Positions 23,281-35,163 of a stretch of DNA of 64,000 nt are shown piece after piece. The position numbers and the translations under genes were made by a program. The DNA is taken from assembly GCA_023014335.1 (NCBI GenBank), contig JAECYW010000001.1:4216001-4280000 (forward strand), given 5' to 3'. Within the stretch, counting starts at the first letter, position 1, and each line of letters opens with the position of its first letter. The DNA comes from Galerina marginata. Lineage: Eukaryota; Basidiomycota; Agaricomycetes; Agaricales; Galerinaceae. The notes under the pieces are model-generated. The model made no database searches and was not told the DNA's origin. It saw only the letters and a list, made by a program, of their open reading frames with translations.

Positions 23281-24769
23281 CCGTTTCCAAAACTTGGTGC
23301 TTGCTGCTTACGCACGTAATTAGTTCAGCCGCAGCTCGAATATTGGGATCCATTCAAAAGATCGTCCAAGGAGGATGTTGCCTCAAAAATATTTACACAT
23401 AGCGCCGGGCGGTTAGTACTGGAGATATGTACGATTAAGATACTTGCGTCAGTCCTACCTTTTACCAAACTGAGAATGAACGGCCAAAACGTTGGCGCTG
23501 AGCAGAGGCAACTCGATGTGTCTTCTCGTCGGAGGTATAAACAAGACACAAAGCTCCAGAACACACGCAGAAACAGAATTTCAAAGGTGCCGTTAATCGC
23601 CCTGGAGCCTAAGTCATGCGAAGGCGCACGATCCTCTGGGTTGCTTGGCGAGGTTCGACGAGAAAAGGTTCCTGTGCATGGGGGTGGGCTCGGTCAAGTT
23701 GTTAGGATAGAACATTGAATCGCTGGTAGGAATAAACATATGATGCCTTTAACTTCCATTTAAGCCGATGCAATTCCGGATGGGTGAGCCGTTGAGTGAC
23801 AAGTCTTGAAATGGGGTGATGCTCAAAATTTGTCAAAACTGAGGCTCGTACGAGGAAGAGAAAGAGCAGGAGAATTCATTGAGCCCACACGAAGGCAGAT
23901 GTCTGATTTAGATGATCGCAGTGGCGATAAAATCCAGACCATGGTTTGGTTTTCGACACCCTTGCGAGATATGTAGTCTGAATATCCTTCCAGCGTGTGG
24001 GTACATGATTAATGTGCACGAAGAGTGAACGTGGTGCATAGTGTGTAAAGGATCGGCGATAGACAGAGGTTCAGAAATGATCGTGAAGACAGATGGGCTC
24101 AAATGTGGTCTTGAAGAAGGCGATCTAATGCACAGGGGTTCAAGTTTGTGTCGGAGGACTAAATGTATGAAATGGGGGTTTGAGCCGGGTAAAGCTCGGA
24201 AAGAGACAGCAAGACACCTCCGAGACATGGATCGCACGCGCGCAGGAGATATACAGGAACGCACACATCGCCTTAGCTCTAGAATCATGCAAAGTGTATA
24301 ATATTCTTAAAAAGCCATGCGAGATTGATCACTGAGTACCCTGCGCGGTATCGTATGATTGCCTCGGCCGTACTTAGCAGTTTTTGTAGAGGGATCAACA
24401 GAAATTTTTGGTCTGGAATACTGATACAAGGAGACTTAGTGTAGGAGGTGGGAGAGGACTGGGACGAAGTATTTCACTTCCTTATCTATGATTGAATCGC
24501 GGGAGCAGTAATCGTTGCGATTCCGATCACAGAATGTTTGATCCAGCGAATAGGAAGGCGTTAAATTAAAGAGGCGCTTCGGCCAAACAACCTCAATTTT
24601 CCTCCTCATCAGTCTCACGTTCAACGATCCGTCACCGACTTAATCTTTGTCTAGCTATGCTTTTTCTCAAGTTGCCTCGGGACAGACCTTCGAATTCGAC
24701 CGCCGTACCCAAATTTTTCTTGCTATTTCCACAAAATTGTGAAGAAATTGACTACTTTCACTGTCTTTA

Positions 24770-27060
24770 AAATGAGTGGCTAGGCTGTCTTCTCTTTTGG
24801 TACTTGGGTCGTTCGGCTTCAAGCTACAGGTAAGCAATATCTACGTCAACTTTTACGGATAAACTCCATCTGAATCGTGTTCCTTCGTTCCTTCACAGCT
24901 TCTATTAGCCACAGTCCTGGTTATGTCGCTCCCGGTGTAATAACCAAGAAGACGCTGATTTTCTCATGCGTCGATTTGATCAGAACGAGTAGCAAGAGAA
25001 GCAGGAATTCAGGGTGAATTTGGCTTACGGTTCGTATACTTTCTCTTGCTCTTTCCCTGATGTTTAGCCAAAAAACTTTCCAGCTTTCCCGCGACATTGT
25101 CGAACATCATTCGCCTTTCCAGCGCCTCAAGCACCAGATTCAAGGCAGCTGGTTCCCAGCTCTCCGGCCCTCATAGTGATGCTTCAGGCAGTGGTACTCT
25201 TTCTTTACTGTCACGGGAATCCAGACCGACGTTCATTCGAACCTCGACCCCCTACATCTGCCTGCCACGTTGACTTGACTCTTCATTGGGTTCATTCGTG
25301 TTATTTGCACCACGGATGTACTTCAGCCACCCTCAACCACCGTAAATACCCCAAGAACGCCCCCACAGTGCCCTTGGCGACATACGAAGACGAAGTACAC
25401 TCGTTCTCCTCGATAGCCAACACCGGGCCTTACTCCAGCTGTTATCGTACTAAGGTCAAGCAATTCCAACCCCACCTCCTATTTCCTTTTCCAAGGCTGG
25501 CAAACGACGAACGGCGGAAGCTGGTGCTTGACTTCCGTCGATCCTTGGATAGCAGCGCCGACGCTACCAGGTCGGGAGGCGCGTTTGATTTGTGCCGAGA
25601 TGAGGACAAGGATGCCTGGAATTTTCCCCAAGCTTGAATGTTCCAGACCGGTTTGGAGGATACATTCGACTTGTTATAGAACTGAAGTCTGCCACCGGAC
25701 AACACGAAATAACCCGTGTCCGTTCACCTCGTATGTTCATCTTTTCTGACCCTGGAATCGTTATTTATTTCTTTATCAAATAGGCCCATGCTAGAACATC
25801 CAACATTCTTGAAAACTTTCGCCAACTGAATCCATTTTCCCAACCATTGGTATCCAGCTCAGCTTAACATTCCTCAAAACCGTCTCTCTCGTCCGCCTCC
25901 TCTGTGATCCGGCCTCCGACTGTAACTTCAAACCATCGTCACCACCGTCAATGCCGTACCTCAGACGGGCGAGGCGACCACTGCGAATCCACGGCGACCC
26001 ATCAACACCATAATCTACACATGATGACGAATTTTGCAGGTTCCTTCATTCGGAGGACCTCAAGTCCTTACGAACCTTCTACTCCTACCAACCACGGACT
26101 AGCGATACCCACATCCATCCACGTCAATCGGTTGTGGCCTTTGTTTCCTTTTGATGTGCCAGCACACGATCGCAGGCTCGTCGACCTTACTCTCTTCGGC
26201 CTCGCAGCCCATCTACCTTTTTCGTTCGTGACGTGGCAAAGAACAAGGATCACAGACGACCACGACGTGCCGCCAGCTGACCCGAATTTGGATCAGCCGC
26301 TTTTCTAGCTGCAGAAACAACGTCGACAGGCCGCAAGGGACGAGGACAGGAGGAAGTGGAAGTGTTCTTGGTGTAGAGGGTGGCGTTGGAAGTCGGAGCT
26401 AGGAAGACGGTTTACCCATCGAGCTCTCCTTCCTCCTGTTTGGCCGTGAATTGTACGCATATATTTGGCTACACAACCACCCTCGACGCTCGGCTCTGTT
26501 TTTATCTCTCCTCTCCAATCGATGCTCCTGGTGGAGGTTGAGAAGGCCCTCCGTTATTCGCCCTCGACGTCGTCGTCGTTGCTGATACCTCTCTCTCAAC
26601 ACCCTCTATTGTCGTCGACCTCGAAAGTTGGCCAAATCCCGACGAGCAGCGATGATCTTGAACTGAAATCGCTGTATCAAAGCCCAGTTTTCTCGAATCT
26701 CCCATCTCAACATCACATAATGTGAAGCTCCAGCGAAACGACCCAACTCGTTGGGTTTGATCGTCCCCAGATTTCGCCTACGATGAGGAGGGGTTGGATT
26801 GGCGGGGTGTTTTATGAGCAGCTGGTGGCGTTTTTGGTAGGGAAAACGTTACTGGTGCTGGGACTTGTGTCGACAGTTCTCTCGGTGCGGTTGCTGGCAT
26901 TCGAGGTGGAGGCGGAGGCTGAATGTGGACTGCACCAATAGCAGGTGCTCGAAGATGACCAAGCATGGAGTTCTTCGAATCAAGCTATCTACTTGATGCC
27001 TTTTCCCTCACGTCATGCCAGGTACGAGTTGATTTCTCGTTTGTCTGTCTAGCACAGGAT
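24770..27060 (+). pseudogene. Decayed coding-like block of unit 4
   Basis: Same order of fragments as in the other units. Near 25500-25630 the reading GREARLICAEMRTRMPGIF in one frame parallels the segment at about 13477 in unit 2, just after a run rich in Arg/Lys. The CGCATATATTT landmark is at 26457. A minus-strand proline-rich frame (26778-26966) parallels the one in unit 2. Stops break all long frames. Not recognised. Confidence 0.3.
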
Positions 27061-27664
27061 TTCGCAACTGACTTTTCGATGATTCATCATGTATTCTTCA
27101 ACGTCGCCTCTATTCAAGAGTGGCACCCGATGACCCTCTTGCTCGTCCACTATTTTCCTTCATCCCATTTTACTACTCTCGACTCCACGTGAGGGGTCAG
27201 TAAGAGCGGAATGTCACGTCACTAAAGTTCCTGATTCACGACTCCGTTGTCTACACTTTTACGCACCTGACTCGGAATTGCTGTAGAATTTCGGAAAGGA
27301 GGCTTAATTCCTAGTCCCTCTTCTGAGTTCCTTGTCGCGCGATTTGGCTGACTTTGATCCGAGCCAGTGATTGGTCGAGCTTTGATAACTCATGCAATCT
27401 ATCAAGAATCAAGATACGTCAAGTAATAACCGCCGTATGGTATAGCACATCTGCCACAGCAGTGTTCGGTGCGCCGCCCAGACTCATCGATTGTGATGCT
27501 CCATGTTCGCCGCCTCGCGTTTTCTCAGGAGTGACGGATGTTGGATTGATATACCTGTGCACATATCTTCCCATGTCGTTCAATACTAATAGATGCTGTA
27601 TCTATTTAGATAACCTGATTCCTGTGCTCTTCTACCGGTGCTTTCCCTCCCTAAAACATTCCAA

Positions 27665-29078
27665 ATGCTACCTCAGGATATCATCGACCTCATAATCGAC
27701 GAATTTGCTTCAGCAGACGACAAAACCTCTCTTCAGGCCTGTAATCTAGTCTCTAGAGCCTTTCGTGCGCGATCAAGGCAACAGTTCTTTGCGAACATTG
27801 AACTCGTAGCTGATGGCGCAGTTCAACTACGTGCAAGAAGGCTTCGTAAAATCCTCGAAGCTGATCCGGATCTCGCACCGAGGATTCGCTCATTTAAACT
27901 GGTAGTTGGACCATTCAGTAAGGCCCTTGATAGAGGGATTGAAACCATTGGGAAGGTTTTGGGGTCGTGGAGACTGGGGAAACTGGGATCTCGTTTTGGA
28001 ATTCAGCTGAAGACCATGCAGAACCACCTGTTCTGGTTACTCCAGACCATTTCTCAGGTTTCCCCAGTCCCCAAGTTTGTCCTTGAGGGCGATGCGGCCT
28101 ACATGGATTGGATGACCCTTCCAACCCACATGCAAAACCTCTTGCTCGATATATGTTCCAAACCTCGACTTCAAGCTCTAGAGTTAGTGAATATTTACAA
28201 CCTTCCGGCAGCAATTGTAGCAAGAAACACTACTCATACCGGCTCACTTCGAAATCTCAAGCTCCGAAACAGCACTTTTACGCTTTCAGCAGTCGTCAAC
28301 CTAAATCAAAACAGCATGTACTTAGCGAAATTATGCACGCTGGAGCTGGCAATGAATCACAGTCGAAACTCTCCTTATCATTTTCAGAGGCGACCACAGA
28401 TTCTAGACGGCGACTTCATCCAAATGTCCCCTAATCACATTCCTCTCCTAACTGACCTCACCGTTGGTCTTACCTCTAAACCTGATAACGTGGATTCCAT
28501 GTGGCAGCTCGCGAGAAAAGGAGCACAAACAATCGAGTATCTCGAATTGAGGGTTTACGGTGTGTACCGTCCTTATTCTCTTATTCTCTGCTTCCGAGAC
28601 TAAAAACTGCGAAGAGATGACGAATTTCTCGCCAAATTGGTCCCTTAGCCATATGGTGGCTTTAAAACACCTCAAGATTACCGCATACTCATTTTATTAC
28701 CTGGAATTCGACGTAGGGATGGAATTTATCGCGCGTTTCCTTCAGTCCCCGATCTCGCTGGTGCCGCTAAGGTCTTTCACCCTCGATTTTTATTTTCAAC
28801 TCCTCAGCCCACGGGAACCTACGGATTTAACCTGCCCGGATGTGCGGAGAAAGTGGGATATTCTCGACGAAGCTCTTAGGAGCTCCAACTTCCTGGATCT
28901 GCAGGAGGTCCTTGTAAATTTCAAGATCCCTCAGTTCGACGATTTCTGGGACGCAGATGAAATACGTGATGCTGCTAAGCTGTTAAATGGCATTTATGTT
29001 TATAAAGGAAACCGGGTCGATGTGAAGGTCGAGGTATGCCCGGATATTCCGTACTATTCCACAAGGGTGTGTTATTAA
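27665..29078 (+). CDS. F-box domain protein, copy in unit 4
   Basis: Two exons, 27665-28559 and 28615-29078, give 452 aa. The F-box spans roughly residues 2-45 (LPQDIIDLIIDEFASADDK, then ACNLVSRAFRARSRQQFF), followed by a leucine-rich body. An in-frame ATG lies 27 nt upstream (27638), but the unit-3 paralogue starts at the MLPQ methionine, so I use that one. The intron (28560-28614) lies at the same place and phase as in the paralogue, with a CTAAAA branch-like motif just before GCGAAG|AG. Near the C-terminus this copy keeps about 7 residues (DADEIRDAA region) missing from the unit-3 copy. Likely an SCF substrate adaptor; target unknown. Confidence 0.8.
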
Positions 29079-29631
29079 TTCTGGTTTGCTACAATACGCT
29101 ATTTTCTTCCAATTTTTTCATGTTTCTTTACCGACGAAATTATGAGCAGATTTTCTTTGCTTAGAAAATCGACCAGATTTATCGCCTTGGACGAAATTCG
29201 AGAAGCCTTCGATCTTACTATTCATTCACAGCATAAGAGTGGACAGATATACTGCCCGAATATATTAAATGGGTGTAAAATGATTATAAGAAGTACTCGA
29301 GGTTCCCTCTTCGCAACGTCTCTGAACAAACAAAGGTGCCAGCGTGAATATCTATCAATAGCAGATGAGAATGAGATCGCGGTAGCGTCACTAAATTATT
29401 CTTAAAGATATAACGGCCCATGGCCTGACACAGAGCTGTCTTCGGCGGTTTGTCCATCCCCGGTTGTCGTCGCACTTCCATGTTTGATATATTTTAGATT
29501 AATCTCCAAGGTGACTTTCCCATTCGGCAAGCTCAAGGTCAAGGGCCGTTTCCAAAACTTGGTACTGAACAACAAAAGTGCCAGGAGCGCTATATAAAGA
29601 ACGCTATAGGACGACAAGTCAACGTTTAATT
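29079..29631. other. 3' flank of the unit-4 F-box gene
   Basis: Shared with unit 3 up to about 29560 (CGTTTCCAAAACTTGGT). It then leads into the 3' end of the minus-strand membrane-protein gene. No credible gene. Confidence 0.5.
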
Positions 29632-30221
29632 TTAAATTGAAAAAACGAAGAAAATGCGCCTGCGATGCATGGGCAAAGGCTCAATAAAATGACATAGGGC
29701 ATACCTGACAAGCCCAGCAAATCCGCTGGCAGTTCGCATTAAAATCGTCGCAGACAGCCACCACTGATAACTATAAGAATGCACCCATGGTACCTCGTAC
29801 AGGACTCGCACTGCCCATATTATGGTCACGGTGGTGACCACGATGTCCACAACAAAGTTGAGTATGATCGGAAGGTCGACGAGGACGTTGATTACGGAAA
29901 ATGTGAGGGAGACGAACATCTAGTATTAAAGTTTCACAATCAGCGAGTGTATACCAGTTCCTAGTGGTTGCGACCTACAAATAATCCGAGCATTTCAACG
30001 GTTGGTATTGCCCTATGAGTGTAATTGAACGGTCCATATTTGAGCATGACGAAGTTCGTGATAAGTAAAATTAGAGTGAGAGCGGAGAAGACGAGGGTGG
30101 TAGTTGTGAGGGTCTTGAAGTAAGGGATTGCCTTGAGGCGTCGATCCGTTCGTGCTTCAATTTCGTCGCCGTGTCCTGTATCGGCATTGGGATCATGGAA
30201 CTGGGTAACTTGTTCCGCCAT
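29632..30221 (-). CDS. Small four-helix membrane protein of unknown function
   Basis: Three exons on the minus strand (30221-29979, 29919-29705, 29659-29632) join in frame to 161 aa; the introns (29920-29978 and 29660-29704) have GTAGGT/AG and GTATGC/AG borders. A hydrophilic N-terminus (MAEQVTQFHDPNADTGHG) precedes a first membrane helix near residues 40-62 (TLVFSALTLILLITNFVML). Two more follow near 85-120 (SVINVLVDLPIILNFVVDIV, TTVTIIWAVRVLY) and a fourth near 135-150. The tail ends RRIFFVFSI. The layout resembles small tetraspan membrane proteins of fungi, but I cannot name a family. An upstream in-frame ATG at 30248 is possible. It lies just outside repeat unit 4. Confidence 0.65.
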
Positions 30222-30963
30222 TTGGCAGCTGAGAATGGTGTGGTGCAATGGAAACTGGAAGACTGCTGGGCAGTCGTCGGGGAAGAAGGAAAGGAATGCT
30301 TATTCGTACATTAGAATTTCTTTTAAGGGACTTGATCTACAAATACCTGAACCAAATCTAGAGACAATCGGTGATATATTTCGCCGTGGCCCGTTGTTCG
30401 GGAAGGAGCGTTGAAAGAACATGGGAATGACAATTGGGTGTCAAGGCTACCTCGCTCAACATTGTCTAGAAACGCAATTGGTCCTCAATTACCGCTGGAA
30501 TGGTCCATGTCACGGTTATATTGCTCAGATAAAATAAAACGAGCTCACTGGCCTAAAAGTTGAGAAAGAGCGTCTGGTTTGCAACGAAGAATACCGTAGG
30601 TTCTGGAAGAATTTTTGATTACCGCCTTTCTCGCATCGTGTTTGAGGCTTAAAATACTTATTGACAGAAGTCAAGTCGTCGTACTTGACAGGAATGAGAA
30701 GTGTCTAGGGTGCACTTGGCCGGAGTAGTTGAAGTAAGCATATCACGCCTACTCTAGCAGTGCGAGGCTGGTGAAGCTCGGGAAACACGTCGAGCAGTGC
30801 GGTGTAGCATCGCACGCGATGGTAGGAGGCAAGGCGGCCAGATGTCGTCACAGGGTGCGTCGTCTGTATATATACAGACAAGCTGCGCTACTGACCTGCA
30901 TCTAACGATATCTAATCTAATCAAAGCTCGGGAAGCTCGGCCCTATCCCCCTTTGATGAAAAA

Positions 30964-31082
30964 TGGATCCCCTAGATATCGACCTCCTCAACCTTCCGTA
31001 CGACTCCCAGTACGAAGACGAAGCTGCCTTTCAACGTAGTCTCTTTGAAGAAGGACAGGATCAGGGATTTGCGCCGTCAGGG
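30964..31082 (+). pseudogene. Lone first exon, apparently truncated gene
   Basis: An ATG opens a 39-codon exon (MDPLDIDLLNLPYDSQYEDE..., then SLFEEGQDQGF) ending at a clean donor, TCAGG|GTAAGC. It is preceded by TATATATACAG at about 30872. The acidic start and the EEGxDQGF motif faintly recall the first exon of LTO1/Yae1-type proteins, but the conserved glycine-rich HGxxxGR part that should follow is not found. About 350 bp downstream a scrap of the segmental repeat begins, so the gene may have been cut by the duplication. The family assignment is a guess. Confidence 0.3.
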
Positions 31083-31429
31083 TAAGCGTGTGTCCTTGAC
31101 GATGAAAAAAAGTGTCTGTTGGCCATAATTCTACACAGATCAATTCCCAATTTCAGATCAATGCACGGGTGATACAACGCATATCAAGAGGCAATAATAA
31201 TACGGATAATGCATATATAATTCTCATTAATTCCGGCCAGAATTTTGTTCATCCTACTCGAGTCATGCCATGTAGAGTCAGATATCTTAGTCCTACTCCG
31301 CGAAGACGGAAAAACCGAAATAGAGGCTCAATGTTCAATCCCTCCTCAGACGGCGTCACATCGGGCCTGGGGGAAAGGCAAAGCACATGATATCTCTTCT
31401 CAGGCAGAAGCCGGAGGCACGCGAGGAGG

Positions 31430-31650
31430 CGCATCAGGTAAAACTCGCATTGGCCCCAGAGTTATTCAAACCGTATATTATACTCTTGAAAATACATGCG
31501 ATATTGACCACTTAGTACCCCTGCGTGGGGTATTAGGATCAGTTTCCTGAGCGTAGAGGGTCTCGTAGAGATGAAAGATTGATAGAAATTGTTGATCTGC
31601 CGGTGGGGATATCGATACGAGAAGACTTGGCGTTAAAGACCACAGGTAGT
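31430..31650 (+). repeat. Partial fifth copy of the segmental repeat
   Basis: Matches the part of units 2-4 around the TGCGAGATTGATCAC landmark: TATACTCTTGAAAATACATG, then CGATATTGACCACTTAGTAC, then a GATAGAAATTGTTGATCTG stretch comparable to 24400 in unit 4. The downstream TTGATCCAGCGAATAG landmark is missing. It marks the right end of the duplicated region, directly upstream of the IML2 gene. Confidence 0.6.
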
Positions 31651-31935
31651 ATATGCTCTTAAGGGCAGCGAGAGAGAGCAAGGTGTAGGTTACTTATGTA
31701 TGACTGCCAGCTATATGTAGTGTGGTGGGATACGCTATATGTCGTTTTTGCCAGTGACAACACTGATGGAGGAGGAGGCGATGCCGAATTGATTCCCGCA
31801 TTTTATTACTTACGTAATAATATCGGGGTCAAGTCAGCCGCCGGGCCGAGTTGCTGTGAAGGACGTCACAACCTACACCGCCCTTCATTGCCTTCCTTCT
31901 CCTTCATATTCCTCCACTTTCATAGGTACAACGCG

Positions 31936-34900
31936 ATGGGCGAGCCACGACCAGATTCTGTGCACCCAAATGCCGAACTTCTGCAGAGCGCAAGCAAGGG
32001 CTTCGACTTTCTCTTCTCAAACGACATTGCTTCAGCAAGAGAGCATTTTCAAAAACATCACGACGACCCGTTTCATCTGATGGGATTGGGCGTCTGCGCG
32101 TTTCTCGAGGCAGCGTTGGGGATGGAGGTGAGTATTTTCGTCTAGTTTATCTTTGAGTAACCCTGATTTGGATTGGTGCTCTTCTTCGCAGACCGGCTTA
32201 ATGGCAGAAGCGACGCGATGCCTGTCGCTTTCAGAGGCAGGAACTCGAAAACAGACGCGAACTCTGAAGCCTCGGGATATGTCATATAATAGTAGATTCA
32301 GCTACGGTTTGGAATGGGAAATTCTGAACGCTGACGCGGTGGTTTTGCTGGGATTAACTCATGCGCTCAGGTATGGAGAGTCCGTTATTGTAACTCAGGG
32401 GTTGATCCTGATCTTTCGTAGCGAGTCATACATGGGATACCTGCAATGCATGTGAGTATTCAGATTATGTGGTTCATGTACAATTCTGACGATGTTCTAG
32501 GTACTCTTTGAACAGGTAGGATTCATACGTCTTATCGATAGATTGACTCATCTTTCTTGAGCGCGCACTCCAAATTTACCAAGTAAGCGTCCACTTTATC
32601 TCGATGAAATGTATATTAACCTCTTTCTGTGCAGGTTATACAAAACCGTATTTCCTAACGGCCTCCCATCATCTCCAACTTTCGAACCTAATGTCACAGC
32701 CGACTCGTTGTCATCAACGAAAGGCCTTTCCGTATCTCCATCACTACCTACATCACTCCATCATAAACCTTCGCTCGTGTCCCTGAACTCAGACTCCTCA
32801 GTGTCATCTGCAGCGAGCGCAGCAACCGTCTCAGCCGTAGCCCCAGCACCCGCCATCAAGGGTAGCTTCTTCTCGCGCTGGGTGACGTCGTCCTCGCCGT
32901 CGCTTCCGCTGAAGACGGACAGCGAACACGTGCAGCCGGATGGGCCCGTCGAAGACCTTATCGTCGCTGGCACTGCCTTTGGATTCGGCCTCTTCAACCT
33001 CGTTTTCTCGTTATTGCCGAAGAAAGTCCAGTACGTCCGTCTCTTGCTGCTTAGTTTGCGTAGATCTAACCTTTTCTCCTTAATTTCAATAGAGGTTTGG
33101 TTGGTTTTCTGGGATTCAAGCACGACCGTAAGCTGGCATTGCAGGCGCTATCGCTCTCTGCAACGAAGCATGACGTGCATGGAGTCTTCGCCGGGTAAGC
33201 ACGTCGCTTTTTGACCTGTCGACATCAAGAATTGACGCTGCGTCACCAGCTTGGTTTTGATGACGTACCATGGCGTCGTTCTTCTCTTCTCCGGTTATCA
33301 AGCGAACGAAGACAAAATCCTGGCTGAATACAAAGCCATAGTCGAGAAGTACGTGTCCAAATTTCCACCGATTTAGGTTCAAGCATTGATACAACCTGCC
33401 TTAGTATCGCTTGCAAGTATCCTGATGGGGCGTTATGGATCCTTAACCGCGTACGTCCGCCCGATAGGTCAAATGATACGCTATATTAAATATCTTGTAG
33501 GCGAAGATTATGAGAATGTCATACGATGCCAACGGCGCCATTTTGGTTTTACAAGAAGGACTCAAGGCGAATCGATCTCATTCGTTCGTTCAAGCTGACA
33601 TGCTGGTCAGTTCCGAGCATCATAGCCTCATTTTAAATTAATATTGATGACCTGATTGTCCTACACAGCTAATATTTGAGCTCGCTTGGACTTTGCTAGG
33701 TCAACGACGATACCAGGAGGCGTCAGATGCATTCATGAAGATTACGGAACTAAACTCATGGTTTCTTCGTTTCTTCCTCCTCGATCCACCCATTATTCAT
33801 GCACATTTTACGTTTTCAGGAGTCATGGGACCTACCACTTTATCGCTGCAGGTTTACTCTTTTCGTCTTGCCCTTTCTCGCATACGTGTTGATTCATCTG
33901 CGTTCCAGGCTGTCAACTTGCTCTCGGTAATACCGAAAACGCCCAGTCCATGTTGGATGCCATCCCAGCCCTGATCGAAAGGAGAAGGATTAGCGGAAGG
34001 GATCTGCCGACGGAAGTATTCATCAAGAAGAAACGTACGTTTTTTTGGAGGTTCACTAATTGAGTGCTTGTCAAACTGAATCTTGCGCAGTCGTCTTTTA
34101 TAAAGAAAAACAAGTTCGAAAGACTGGCGATGAAAAGAATTACGTGCAAGCTATCAAAATTAACCCTGCTGACGGTTCGTTGATCTTTAATACTTTCACT
34201 GCTATCTTCTGAACTTACATCTTGCTGCCTTCGATCTAGAGATAGGAATTTGTGAGACCCTTTTCTTCTATTTACCGTCTTGAAAACACATCGACTCAAA
34301 TTCAACAGTTTGGAACAACCACGCTCGTATCGGCACATCGATTGCCCATGCCCACATTGACGGCCTCGTTGCCCTTACCCCTGCAGTTCAAATTACGCCA
34401 ATAAGCCTCGAGGCTTCCTCTATGAAATCGCCAAGGACGCCTTTATCTGCTAGCTCAAAATTGTCGCTGTCCTTCAACCTGGAACATGACCTCGACACCC
34501 CAGATGAACTCGCTGTGCGTGCGCTTTTACTTGGGATCAATTACCGGACTCTCGGCCAGTACGAGGTGGCGCGCGGATTCCTGAACGAGTCGTACGGGTA
34601 TCAGAATTCGGTTAAGGTCAGCACGTGGGTGGGCCCCGTGGCTATATTCGAGCTTGCAGTGCTGCATCTCAAGGAGGCGGATGCGAAGGTTCGGACGTCA
34701 GAGCGAAAGGACGGCACGGCAGCGGCGAGCGAAAAAAGGGACGCTGAGGACGTTACTGAGAAAGTGGTACGGCTGAACCCGAGCTCGGCGAATGAGCCGT
34801 TGTCAGAGGTGGAGACGAAGAATATGTGGATCGAGGCGCTGAAGAACGCAAGTGAGAAGTTGGACATCGCACTCGGTCTTGCGACGAACGCTGTAGATTT

Positions 34901-34976
34901 TTCCTCCCGACTTGATAGTAGGATTGCCATGCTGAAGGACGAGATCGCGACGAAGAAAGAGATGTTGGGTCTCTGA
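31936..34976 (+). CDS. IML2: IML2-type mitochondrial outer-membrane / inclusion-body clearance protein
   Basis: A gene of about fifteen exons, roughly 770 aa. Exon 1 (31936-32127) starts [19 protein letters not shown]; very small exons near 32440-32600 encode YLQCM, YSLN and SAHSKFTK, leading to [11 protein letters not shown] (from 32636). Further conserved stretches are [54 protein letters not shown] and [45 protein letters not shown] and [20 protein letters not shown] near the end. This is the IML2/TTC39 pattern of TPR-like helices. In yeast IML2 helps clear protein inclusions with lipid droplets and sits in the mitochondrial outer membrane (family knowledge). The gene appears complete. It converges on the transporter gene with 187 bp between stop codons. 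Confidence 0.9.
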
Positions 34977-35163
34977 CCCCATAGATTAACCGTTTCCTCA
35001 CTCCTAGAAATATGTATTAGATAGTCGCACAAAATTTTAATCATTCGCGAATCATGGTTACTACATTTACAGAACGTCGTGAAACTAAACCAAGTTAAAC
35101 GTGTATAGATTGTTGGCATCCAGAACATGAAATTTGGTATCCTTATTAGTCTACTTTCCTGCC

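Larger units (their letters stand above)
15950..23310 (+). repeat. Segmental repeat unit 3 (type B tail with F-box gene)
   Basis: Begins near ATGACTTGCAGAACCTGA (15948; compare ATGACTTACGGAACGTGA at 10920) and carries the unit landmarks at about 16053, 16371, 17048, 17283 and 18608. It is interrupted by about 1.2 kb of extra sequence (17361-18600) holding two TTAA-associated elements. Its 3' third (about 20700-22980) is closely similar to 27060-29400 of unit 4 and contains an intact F-box gene. Between 15950 and 17380 I see only non-coding sequence with short chance frames and an A-run at about 16203. Confidence 0.7.
23310..29560 (+). repeat. Segmental repeat unit 4 (type B tail with F-box gene)
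   Basis: Starts at the TCGAATATTGGGATCC...AAGATCGTCC landmark (about 23337) and runs through TGCGAGATTGATCAC (about 24318), TTGATCCAGCGAATAG (24538), a variant of the CTCC-rich landmark (about 24600), the coding-like block and the second F-box gene, ending near CCATTCGGCAAG (29519). It lacks the insertions seen in units 1 and 3, so it is a useful empty-site reference. No gene is seen at 23310-24770. Confidence 0.7.

Noticed and set aside
31096..31390. Continuation exon for the orphan first exon at 30964
   Set aside because: An AG at about 31156 could be spliced to, but the peptide that follows has no resemblance to a conserved family and runs toward the repeat scrap.
1..31650. Could the repeated units be LTR retrotransposons?
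   Set aside because: No reverse transcriptase, integrase or gag-like frame and no flanking LTR pair was seen; units follow each other head to tail with shared internal order.
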